Of a DNA stretch of 7,639 nt, positions 1 to 6,863 are shown piece after piece. A program made the translations under genes and the position numbers. The stretch is from an uncultured Frankiales bacterium (GTDB lineage: Bacteria > Actinomycetota > Actinomycetes > Mycobacteriales > SCTD01): positions 1 through 7,639 of the forward strand of contig CAMLIA010000193.1 in the NCBI GenBank assembly GCA_946479905.1, read 5' to 3'. Within the stretch, counting starts at the first letter, position 1, and each line of letters begins with the position of its first letter. Under the pieces are notes generated by a model. That model saw only the letters and a program-made list of their open reading frames with translations. It searched no databases and was not told where the DNA came from.

Positions 1-498
1 GACCTGTTCGCGATGTCGGACGCCCGCCGGACCGAGCACCGTGCCAGGTCGATGGGCTTCGTGTTCCAGGCGTTCAACCTCATCCCCGTCTTCACCGCGG
101 CCGAGAACGTCGAGCTGCCGCTGCTGCTGACCGGGACCCCTGGCCCCGAGGCCCGCGACCAGGCGATGCGGATGCTCGACCGAGTCGGCCTGGGGCACCG
201 GACGACACACCGCCCCAACGAGATGTCCGGCGGCGAGCAGCAGCGGGTCGCCATCGCCCGGGCGCTCGTGGCGCAGCCGGCGATCGTCTGGGCTGACGAG
301 CCGACCGGCAACCTCGACTCGAAGATGGCCGAGCAGGTCATGGACCTGCTGTGCGAGCTGAACGCCCATGACGGCCAGACCATCGTCATGGTGACCCACG
401 ACCCGGGCATCGGGGAGCGCTGCAAGCGCATGGTCCGCATGCGCGACGGCAGCCTGGTCGCGGACTCCCGCGCACCGGGGCTCGCGGTGGTGACCTGA
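1..498 (+). CDS. ABC transporter ATP-binding protein, LolD/MacB-like (5' end outside window)
   Basis: This is the ATPase subunit of an ABC transporter, hydrolysing ATP on the cytoplasmic face to drive the permease encoded next. The frame is open from base 1, so the start and the Walker A loop lie upstream; 165 residues are visible. Counting from the first codon, the Q-loop is in GFVFQ (Gln23), the ABC signature is MSGGEQQR (75-82), Walker B is IVWADE (95-100), followed by the D-loop GNLD (103-106), and the switch His is in VTHD (His133). The FVFQxFNLIP Q-loop context and the ENVELPLL stretch after it are typical of the LolD/MacB/FtsE group of small ATPases that work with FtsX-fold permeases. 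The ATG at 13 is internal, because codons before it read in frame and the protein would lack the nucleotide-binding P-loop. The stop is one base before the permease start, so the two are surely co-transcribed and probably translationally coupled. Subfamily is certain; substrate is unknown. Confidence 0.95.
   Translation, partial: DLFAMSDARRTEHRARSMGFVFQAFNLIPVFTAAENVELPLLLTGTPGPEARDQAMRMLDRVGLGHRTTHRPNEMSGGEQQRVAIARALVAQPAIVWADEPTGNLDSKMAEQVMDLLCELNAHDGQTIVMVTHDPGIGERCKRMVRMRDGSLVADSRAPGLAVVT
486..493 (+). promoter_or_regulatory. Ribosome binding site of the permease gene
   Basis: The bases ggtggtga lie inside the last codons of the ATPase gene, with six bases between the GGTGA core and the ATG at 500. 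This supports the ATG at 500 rather than the in-frame ATG at 512, and points to coupled translation of the two ABC subunits. Confidence 0.5.
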
Positions 499-499
499 C

Positions 500-3367
500 A
501 TGTACCCGGGCATGCTGGTGCCTCTCGGCCTGGCGGTCGCGGGGATGGTGCTGGTCCTCGCCGTGACGGCGCTGCTGCAGCCGGTGCTGCGCCGGTTGGC
601 GGCCCGGCAGGTGGCCCGTCGCCGCACCGAGGCCGCCCTCGTCGTCACGGGTTCCCTGCTCGGGACGGCCATCATCGTCGGCGCCCTCGTCGTGGGGGAC
701 ACCCTCGGCTTCTCGGTGCGCCAGGCCGCCTACAAGACCCTGGGACCTGTCGACGAGCGGGTCGTGGCGACCTCCTCAGCGGCGGGGACCCGGCTGGCGG
801 CACTGTCCGCCAGCCCGGACGTCGACGGGGTGCTGACCACACGCGTGCTCCCGTCCGCTGCGCTGCGCCGAACCGCGGACGGTGAGGTGGCCGAGCCGCG
901 GGTGCTGGCCTGGGACCTCGACGTCGCTGCTGCCCGCCGTCTCGGACCGGCGGCCGGCGTGACCTGGAAGGCGCCCGCTGACGGCCACGTCGTCATCAAC
1001 GAGCCGCTGGCCCGGTCCCTGCACGCCCGCGCCGGGGACACCATCGCGCTGTACCTGCAGCACCGCGCGGTCCCGCTCGTCGTCGACCGCGTCGTCCCCG
1101 AGAAGGGGCTGGCCGGCACCGGCCTCGGCGCCAACCAGAACCGGGACGCGTTCGTCGCGCCCGGCACGCTGCGCAGCACCCCGGCCCGCTGGGTGACGCT
1201 GATCAGCAACCGGGGGGGCGTGGAGTCGGGGAACGCGCTCACCGGGACCGTGGTCCGGCAGGCGAGGAGCGCCCTCGGGCCGCTGGCCGCGTCGCTCACC
1301 GTCGAGACGCCCAAGCGCGAGGTGCTGCGGGCGGCCGACGTCGCCGGTGACGGGCTCGGTGCGCTGTTCCTCATGATCGGCAGCTTCAGCGTCATCGCCG
1401 GTGCGCTGCTGCTCGTGAACATCTTCGTGATGCTCGCCCAGGAGCGGCGCGCGCAGCTCGGGATGCTGCGCGCGGCCGGGCTCAAGCGCTCCCGGCTCGT
1501 CGGCGCCTTCAGCATCGAGGGGGCGTTGTACGCCGTCGGCGCGACCGTGCTGGGCGTGCTCGTCGGCCTGGGCGTGGGCCGGGTCGTCGCCCTCGTCGCC
1601 GCCCGGATCTTCAGCTCGTGGTCGGCCGACGGCAGCGGCCTTGACGTGACCTTCCGCGCGACCCCGACCAGCCTCGCCAACGGCGCGGCGATGGGGTTCG
1701 TGATCGCCCTGGCCACCGTGGTGCTGACGAGCACCCGGGTCAGCCGCTTCAACGTCATCGCGGCCATCCGCGACCTCGACGTCGAGCCGGCCGCGCGCAC
1801 CCGCAGGCGGATGCGCCAGGGCGGTCTGCTCGCCGCCGTGGTGCTCACCGCCCTGTCGGTGCCGCTCGTCGCCGCCAGCTCGCCGGTCGGGACCTTCCTG
1901 CTGCCGTCGCTGGCGGTGGCCGCGCTCACCCCCTGGCTGACCCAGCGACTCGGCAAGCGACCGGCGTACAGCCTCGTCGCCGGCACCGTCATGGTCTGGA
2001 CCCTGTTCACCCCGGTCGTCCGGCCGGACGTCTTCGACACGCCGTCGATGGCTGTCTACGTCGTCCTCGGCAGCCTGCTGGCCTTCTCCTCCGTGGTGCT
2101 GGTCAGCCAGAACCAGCAGGTCGTGCTGCGCCCGCTCCGGCGGCTCATCTCGCGGTCGGACGAGACCGGCCTGTCGGTCCGGCTGGGCACGACGTACCCG
2201 CTGGCACGGCCGTTCCGGACCGGCGCCACTCTCGTGATGTACACCCTCATCACGCTGGTGCTGGTGCTGCTCACCGAGATCGGCGGGGTGCTGGCGCACA
2301 GCATCGACAGCCAGGTCGCCAGCGCCACCTCGGGCTTCGCCCTCCGCATCGACGTCGCGACGCCGGACGCCATCGCCCGGGTGCAGGACCCCGACATCAC
2401 CGCGGTCGTGCCGCTCGTCACCGGTGTCGGCTGGTCGACGGATCCGGGTGGCCGGACCGCCGATCCCGTCAGCACCCTGGTCGTCGGTGTGCCCACGTCG
2501 CAGCTGCGCCAGATGGAGTTCGAGAAGCGGCTGCCCGGCCTGGCGTCCGACGCCGACGTGTGGGCGGGGCTGGAGGGCCACCACGGCTGGGTCGTCGTCG
2601 ACCCCTTCTTCGGCGCGACCGGCGGGCCCCCCGGCGAGTTCTACGCCCCCGGGGACCAGTTCACCGTCACCGACCCGCGGACCGGTCGCACGGACACCAA
2701 GACCATCGCCGGCATCCTCCGCAACGCGACGTCGTTCTACTCACCGGCCCAGCCTGCGGCGTACCCCCTCATCACCAGCACCGCCGGTGTGCAGCAGCAG
2801 TTCGGGACCGGCGCCGCGGCCACCAGCGCACTGCTGCGCGCCCGGCAGGGCACCGACCCGCAGGCGCTCGCCGCCCGGTTGCAGGCGCGGCTGCTCGACG
2901 CGAGCCTCGTGGCGACACCGCTGGCGTCGACCGTGCGCCGCCTCTTCGACGCCAACGTCGCGTTCTTCCAGCTCATGGAGGGCTTCCTGGCGCTCGGCCT
3001 GCTGGTCGGGATCACCGGGCTCGGCGTCGTGATGGTGCGGGCGGTGCGGGAGCGGCGCCGCACGATCGGGATCCTGCGCGCGCTGGGCTTCCAGGCCCGC
3101 ACCATCCAGCGGTCGTTCCTCATCGAGAGCGGCTTCGTCGCCACCGAGGGCGTGGTGCTCGGCGCTGCCCTCGGCATCCTCACGACCTGGCTGATGTACC
3201 AGCGCAGCGCCGCCTTCTCCGGCATCCACACCGGGTTCCCGATCCTCTGGACCAGCGCCGCCCTGCTGTGCCTCGTGACGGTCGTCGCCTCGCTGATCGC
3301 CACCGTGGGGCCCGCCCGCCGGGCGGCGCACGTGCTGCCGGCGCTCGCCACCCGCACCGCCGACTGA
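500..3367 (+). CDS. ABC transporter permease with two FtsX-like domains
   Basis: This is the 955-residue membrane subunit that partners the preceding ATPase. Hydrophobic segments lie near residues 5-27 and 45-66, followed by a large extracytoplasmic domain (about 70-280, MacB periplasmic-core type). The first FtsX domain (about 284-426) has membrane segments near 287-312, 335-368 and 393-411. A central block of membrane segments follows (about 441-480, 488-506, 516-536, 574-598), then a second extracytoplasmic domain (about 600-815) and a second FtsX domain (about 822-945). Both FtsX domains carry the same cytoplasmic coupling motif: QERRAQLGMLRAAGLKRSRL (314-333) and RERRRTIGILRALGFQARTI (850-869). 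Two FtsX domains in one chain mean one polypeptide may supply both halves of the transporter, unlike MacB or FtsX, which dimerise. Proteins of this layout are common in actinobacteria and mostly uncharacterised; lipid or lipoprotein handling, or drug export, are possible but not shown. The stop lies two bases from the end of the convergent pump gene. Confidence 0.93.
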   Translation: MYPGMLVPLGLAVAGMVLVLAVTALLQPVLRRLAARQVARRRTEAALVVTGSLLGTAIIVGALVVGDTLGFSVRQAAYKTLGPVDERVVATSSAAGTRLAALSASPDVDGVLTTRVLPSAALRRTADGEVAEPRVLAWDLDVAAARRLGPAAGVTWKAPADGHVVINEPLARSLHARAGDTIALYLQHRAVPLVVDRVVPEKGLAGTGLGANQNRDAFVAPGTLRSTPARWVTLISNRGGVESGNALTGTVVRQARSALGPLAASLTVETPKREVLRAADVAGDGLGALFLMIGSFSVIAGALLLVNIFVMLAQERRAQLGMLRAAGLKRSRLVGAFSIEGALYAVGATVLGVLVGLGVGRVVALVAARIFSSWSADGSGLDVTFRATPTSLANGAAMGFVIALATVVLTSTRVSRFNVIAAIRDLDVEPAARTRRRMRQGGLLAAVVLTALSVPLVAASSPVGTFLLPSLAVAALTPWLTQRLGKRPAYSLVAGTVMVWTLFTPVVRPDVFDTPSMAVYVVLGSLLAFSSVVLVSQNQQVVLRPLRRLISRSDETGLSVRLGTTYPLARPFRTGATLVMYTLITLVLVLLTEIGGVLAHSIDSQVASATSGFALRIDVATPDAIARVQDPDITAVVPLVTGVGWSTDPGGRTADPVSTLVVGVPTSQLRQMEFEKRLPGLASDADVWAGLEGHHGWVVVDPFFGATGGPPGEFYAPGDQFTVTDPRTGRTDTKTIAGILRNATSFYSPAQPAAYPLITSTAGVQQQFGTGAAATSALLRARQGTDPQALAARLQARLLDASLVATPLASTVRRLFDANVAFFQLMEGFLALGLLVGITGLGVVMVRAVRERRRTIGILRALGFQARTIQRSFLIESGFVATEGVVLGAALGILTTWLMYQRSAAFSGIHTGFPILWTSAALLCLVTVVASLIATVGPARRAAHVLPALATRTAD

Positions 3368-3369
3368 GG

Positions 3370-5859
3370 TCAGCGCCACCGACGGTTGCCGAGCAGGAGC
3401 ACCGCGACCGGGGCCACGACGCACCCTGGCAGCAGCGCCAGCACCAGGGACGGCTCGAGGGGTTCGGTGCCGAGCAGGCTGCGCAGCGGGGACCAGGCCA
3501 CCGCCGCCACGAGCAGGGCCGCGCTGAGCAGGACGGCCAGCACGACCGGCCGGTCGTCGTGCCGCCCCGCGCCGCGCGACATGAGCGCGAGGGCCACCCC
3601 GAGCTGCTGGGTCGCGAGGCAGACGAACAGGCTGGTCTGCCACGGACCGTCGGCCGACTTGACCACCAGGGCGGTGGCGGTGCTGACGACGGCGATGAGG
3701 GTTCCCAGCGCCAGCAGGGACTGCGCCAGCCCGCGGTCCACGATCCCGCGCCGAGGGTCCCGGGGCGGCCGGTCGAGGACGCCGCTGCTGGGAGCGCCGG
3801 CACCGAGCGCGACCCCCGGCGGCCCGTGGGTCAGCAGGTTGACCCAGAGCACCTGGGCCGGCAGCAGCGGCAGGGTGAGGCCGATCGCCGGCCCGACGAG
3901 CATGACGAGCAGCTCTGCGGCCCCGCCCGACATGGCGTAGAGCAGGAAGCGCCGGATGCTGTCGAAGACGCGCCGGCCCTCGGCGACGGCCGCGACGAGC
4001 GTCGCGAAGTCGTCGTCGAGCAGGACCACGTCCGCGGCCTGGCGAGCCACCTCCGTGCCGCTGCGGCCCATCGCCACGCCGACGTCCGCGCGGCGCAGCG
4101 CAGGAGCGTCGTTCACCCCGTCACCGGTCATCGCCACCACCTGGCCGCGCGCCTGCAGGGCCTGCACGACGGCGAGCTTGTCCTCAGGTGCCGTCCGCGC
4201 GAACACCGTGGGGAGCGGTCCGGGCCGGCTCAGGTCGGCGGGCACGCCGACGGACGTGTGGTCGGTCGCGATGCCGACCTGCCGGGCGACGGCCAGCGCG
4301 GTCCCGAGGTGGTCACCCGTGATGAGGATCGGGGTGATGCCGGCCGACCGGCAGTCCGCGACGGCTGCCGGGGCATCGCTGCGCACGGGGTCGTGCAGGG
4401 CCACCAGGCCGAGCAGCCGCAGCCCGGCCTCCGCGTCCGCACGCCCTGCCGGGAGGTCGGTACGACGTGACTCGGCCACCGCGAGGACCCGCAGGCCCGA
4501 GCCGGACAGCCTCTCGACCTCGTCGGCAGCCGCCTGCCGCGCGGCGTCGTCGGGAACCAGTGGCAGCACGACCTCCGGCGCGCCCTTGCAGAGCACGAGG
4601 ACGGCCTCACCGGTGCCGTGGGTCGTGGTCATCCGGCGGGTCGCCGGGTCGAAGGGCTCGCTGGACGATCGCGGCCAGGACGCGAGGTGGGCCTCGGTGT
4701 CCACGTGCCGCTGGGTGGCGAGCACCAGGAGCGCGGCGTCCAGCGGATCGCCCACGAAGCCGTCCTCGACGAGGGCGGCGTCGTTGCAGAGCACCAGCGC
4801 GCGGAGCAGGTCCGCCTCCGACTCGCCCGGGGTCCAGGTGGACGCGACCTCGACCGTGCCCTCGGTCAGGGTGCCGGTCTTGTCGGTGGCGATGACGGTG
4901 ACCGACCCCAGCGCCTCGATGGCCGGCAGCGAGCGGACCACGGCAGACCGGCGCGCCATCCGCTGCGCGCCGATGGCGAGCGACACCGCCACGACGGCAG
5001 GCAGCGACTCCGGGACGGCAGCGACCGCGAGGCTGGTCCCGGTGATGAGCATCGTCTCCCAGGGCTCGCCGTTGACCAGCCCGATGACGACGACGGCGAG
5101 GCAGACGCCGACCGCGACGAGGGCGACCTGGCGGCCGAGCCGCGCGAGCTGGCGCTGCAGCGGTGTGGCCGGTGCGACGGCGGTCCGCAGCGCCTCGGCG
5201 ATCCGACCGACCTCCGAGCCGGCGCCGGTGGCCGTCACGACGGCTGAGGCGGAGCCGCGGGTGATCGCGGTGCCGGCGTGCAGCATGGAGGTGCGGTCCG
5301 CCACCGCGCTGTCCTCAGGGACCGGCGCCGCGCTCTTGTCGGCGGTCGTGGACTCGCCTGTGAGCAGTGCCTCGTCGGCCGCGAGCCGCTCCGCCGTGAC
5401 GACCCGTGCGTCCGCCGGGACCAGGTCGCCCGCGGCCAGCACCAGCAGGTCGCCGACCGCGATCTCCTCGGTCGGCACGACGGTCGTCCGCCCGTCTCTC
5501 ACGACGCGTGACGACGTGGCCGTCAGCGACCGGAGCTCGGCGAGGGCGCGCTCGGCACGGCGTCCCTGGCGGACCCCGAGACCGGTGTTCGCGACCACCA
5601 CCGCCGCGATCACGGCGGTGTCCTTGACGTCCCCGACCGCAGCCGCGATGACGCAGGAGGCGAGCAGCAGCAGGACGAAGGTGTCCTTGAGCTGCTCGGC
5701 GACCAGGCTCAGCACGCTCCGCGCCGACGCGGCGGCCATCACGTTGGGCGACGCGGCCGCCCGGCGCGCCGCGTCCTCGCCCGCCAGGCCGTCGGTCAGG
5801 TGCGACCCGAGGGCAGCCACCACCTCCGCGGGCGGGCGCGCCCACGGCCGCTCGGTCAC
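3370..5859 (-). CDS. P2-type cation-transporting ATPase (SERCA-like fold)
   Basis: This 829-residue pump of the plasma membrane moves a cation using a phospho-aspartate intermediate. From the N-terminus: a cation-ATPase N-terminal region (about 1-55), M1-M2 (about 58-95), actuator domain with TGES (167-170), M3 (about 245-263), M4 with PESLP (283-287), phosphorylation site DKTGT (Asp326), nucleotide-domain KGAPE (425-429), ITGD (513-516), hinge MTGDGVNDAP (577-586), and six more membrane segments to the C-terminus, so ten in all. It has no N-terminal heavy-metal (CxxC) domain and M4 lacks CPC, which excludes the copper/zinc P1B class. Membrane ion ligands differ from SERCA: M4 Glu284 and M5 Glu649 remain, M6 reads NLLTH (674-678) where SERCA has NLVTD, and M8 has Gln752 where SERCA has Glu908. 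The ion is therefore uncertain. The GTG at 5859 is preferred: it falls ten bases after the stress protein stop and gives a normal N-terminus; the ribosome site is weak, suggesting coupling. Longer readings extend into the upstream gene and are unlikely. Confidence 0.94.
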   Translation of the reverse strand: MTERPWARPPAEVVAALGSHLTDGLAGEDAARRAAASPNVMAAASARSVLSLVAEQLKDTFVLLLLASCVIAAAVGDVKDTAVIAAVVVANTGLGVRQGRRAERALAELRSLTATSSRVVRDGRTTVVPTEEIAVGDLLVLAAGDLVPADARVVTAERLAADEALLTGESTTADKSAAPVPEDSAVADRTSMLHAGTAITRGSASAVVTATGAGSEVGRIAEALRTAVAPATPLQRQLARLGRQVALVAVGVCLAVVVIGLVNGEPWETMLITGTSLAVAAVPESLPAVVAVSLAIGAQRMARRSAVVRSLPAIEALGSVTVIATDKTGTLTEGTVEVASTWTPGESEADLLRALVLCNDAALVEDGFVGDPLDAALLVLATQRHVDTEAHLASWPRSSSEPFDPATRRMTTTHGTGEAVLVLCKGAPEVVLPLVPDDAARQAAADEVERLSGSGLRVLAVAESRRTDLPAGRADAEAGLRLLGLVALHDPVRSDAPAAVADCRSAGITPILITGDHLGTALAVARQVGIATDHTSVGVPADLSRPGPLPTVFARTAPEDKLAVVQALQARGQVVAMTGDGVNDAPALRRADVGVAMGRSGTEVARQAADVVLLDDDFATLVAAVAEGRRVFDSIRRFLLYAMSGGAAELLVMLVGPAIGLTLPLLPAQVLWVNLLTHGPPGVALGAGAPSSGVLDRPPRDPRRGIVDRGLAQSLLALGTLIAVVSTATALVVKSADGPWQTSLFVCLATQQLGVALALMSRGAGRHDDRPVVLAVLLSAALLVAAVAWSPLRSLLGTEPLEPSLVLALLPGCVVAPVAVLLLGNRRWR

Positions 5860-5869
5860 GGCACCATCG

Positions 5870-6757
5870 TCAGGCGCGCTCGCGCACGACGACGAGCGTC
5901 CCGTTCGCGTGCCGTGCGCACTGCTGGGCCACGGAGCCGAGCAGCAGCCCGCTGAACCCGCCCCGGCCGCGGGCGCCGAGGACGAGCAGGTCGTCGGAGG
6001 TGGTGAGGTCCAGCAGCGCGGCGCTGGCGCTCGCGTGCACGGCCTCGTGCCGGACCTCCAGCCCCTCCTGGTCCGGCAGGTGCCGCTCGATCTCGTGGCG
6101 CAGCCAGGTGTCCGCCTCGGCTCCGTACTCCCACAGCGGCGGAACATAGGGCAGCGGCGGCCGGCTGGGCAGCGTGGTCAGCAGCCAGGCGTGCACCACG
6201 ACGAGGGGGAGGTGGTCGCGGCGCGCGACGCCTGCGGCCCACGTGAGTGCCTGGTGGGAGTTGCGGGACCCGTCGATGCCGACCACGACCCGCTGCCACG
6301 GCTGCGCTGCCGCGGCCGCGTCGGGGACCAGCATCACCGGGCACTGCGCGCTGTGCAGCACCTCGTTGGTGACCGACCCGAGCAGCGCGCTGGCCAGGTG
6401 CCCGTGGCCCCGTCCCCCGAGGACGACGAGATCGCAGTCGCGGGAGGCGGCCAGCAGCTCCCGGTGAGGAGCGCCGTGCCGGACCTCCCGGCGCACCGGG
6501 ACGCCCGGCAGGACGGGCCGGTCGGCAAGCACCTTGTCCACGACGTCGTCCAGCAGCGTCGCGGCCCAGGACTCGGACTCCTCGCGCGACGGCGTCAGGT
6601 CATAGCTCAGCCCGGGGACGCCCCCGACCCACAAGGGGGTCTCCCAGACGTGCAGTGCCGTGACCGGCACGCCGCGCCGCTCCGCCTCGGCCAGGCCTCG
6701 TGCGAAGGCGCTGGCGCTGACCTCTGAGCCGTCGATCCCGACGAGGACCTCTGTCAT
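5870..6757 (-). CDS. Universal stress protein with two tandem USP domains
   Basis: This is a 295-residue soluble cytoplasmic protein made of two UspA folds, residues about 1-146 and 153-295. Each begins with a beta strand ending in an acidic residue (VLVGIDGS, Asp9; VVVGIDGS, Asp162) and ends with the ATP-binding motif G-2x-G-9x-G-S: Gly114, Gly117, Gly127-Ser128 in the first and Gly261, Gly264, Gly274-Ser275 in the second. Both domains thus look able to bind ATP, as in mycobacterial tandem USPs such as Rv2623. Family members are induced by starvation, hypoxia or nitric oxide and affect growth arrest, but a direct reaction is seldom known. A proline-rich loop (about 197-208) is inserted in the second domain. 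The ATG at 6757 was chosen over a longer reading up to 6931 because it starts exactly at the first USP strand and has GAGG ribosome sites upstream; the longer reading would run over the divergent gene's start. It leads an operon with the P-type ATPase. Confidence 0.95.
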   Translation of the reverse strand: MTEVLVGIDGSEVSASAFARGLAEAERRGVPVTALHVWETPLWVGGVPGLSYDLTPSREESESWAATLLDDVVDKVLADRPVLPGVPVRREVRHGAPHRELLAASRDCDLVVLGGRGHGHLASALLGSVTNEVLHSAQCPVMLVPDAAAAAQPWQRVVVGIDGSRNSHQALTWAAGVARRDHLPLVVVHAWLLTTLPSRPPLPYVPPLWEYGAEADTWLRHEIERHLPDQEGLEVRHEAVHASASAALLDLTTSDDLLVLGARGRGGFSGLLLGSVAQQCARHANGTLVVVRERA

Positions 6758-6758
6758 G

Positions 6759-6769
6759 CCCTCAGCCTC
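6759..6769 (-). promoter_or_regulatory. Ribosome binding site of the universal stress protein gene
   Basis: Read on the minus strand, gaggctgaggg precedes the ATG at 6757. The first GAGG (6766-6769) has the usual eight-base spacing and a second GAGGG lies closer. This decides the start and rules out the longer upstream reading. Confidence 0.65.
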
Positions 6770-6812
6770 GTCCGGTCGGGGGCGGGTGTCTCGGGCAGGT
6801 GGTCGGTGCAAG

Positions 6813-6830
6813 CAGGGCCGAAGGTCCCTG
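6813..6830. promoter_or_regulatory. DosR/DevR-like operator (imperfect palindrome)
   Basis: The + strand reads cagggccgaaggtccctg and the - strand cagggaccttcggccctg. The arms CAGGG-C and G-CCCTG mirror each other around four central bases, with one mismatched pair at the A/C position. From memory, the DosR/DevR consensus of Mycobacterium tuberculosis has the core GGGACTWWAGTCCC; the minus strand here, GGGACCTTCGGCCC, matches 11 of its 14 positions, including all bases of the GGGAC half and the closing CCC. The centre lies about 64 bases before the stress protein ATG and about 42 before the nuclease ATG, so one site could serve both genes. The neighbours are of the type found in DosR regulons. 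No regulator gene is in the window, so binding is inference; a chance GC-rich palindrome is the alternative. Confidence 0.55.
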
Positions 6831-6863
6831 TCGGCGCGCCCGGAGGACGCGGACCGTGGGCCC

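Larger units (their letters stand above)
6758..6863. promoter_or_regulatory. Divergent intergenic region, presumed two-way promoter
   Basis: These 106 bases separate the starts of the universal stress protein (- strand) and the nuclease gene (+ strand), and are the only sizeable non-coding stretch in the window. Promoters for both directions must lie here or inside the coding sequences. I see no good TATAAT-like -10 hexamer in either direction; TTGCAC read on the minus strand at about 6806-6811 is -35-like but has no clear partner. A palindrome at 6813-6830, listed separately, is the outstanding element and suggests activator-dependent transcription. Confidence 0.7.

Noticed and set aside
776..2584. 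A 602-codon open frame on the - strand inside the permease gene, and a 436-codon one overlapping it
   Set aside because: Low-complexity Arg/Gly/Asp/His-rich product without motifs. The + strand permease has hydrophobic segments and duplicated FtsX motifs throughout.
3755..3768. GGGTCCCGGGGC resembling half of a DosR-type box
   Set aside because: It lies inside the pump coding sequence far from any start, lacks the right spacing, and such G/C runs are expected by chance at this base composition.
2560..4470. A 636-codon + strand open frame crossing the convergent junction
   Set aside because: It spans the ends of two well-supported genes in another frame and on the other strand, and its product is Arg/Gly/His-rich with no recognisable domain.
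5860..6147. N-terminal extension of the P-type ATPase to 6147
   Set aside because: The added residues are a Ser/Arg/Cys-rich shadow of the stress protein's C-terminal half; the GTG at 5859 gives a normal family N-terminus.
3956..6727. A 923-codon open frame on the + strand, antisense to the pump and stress protein genes
   Set aside because: Its translation is rich in Ser, Arg, Ala and Thr with no fold-like motif or membrane pattern, as expected when GC-rich genes are read on the opposite strand. The minus-strand genes carry full family motifs over the same bases.
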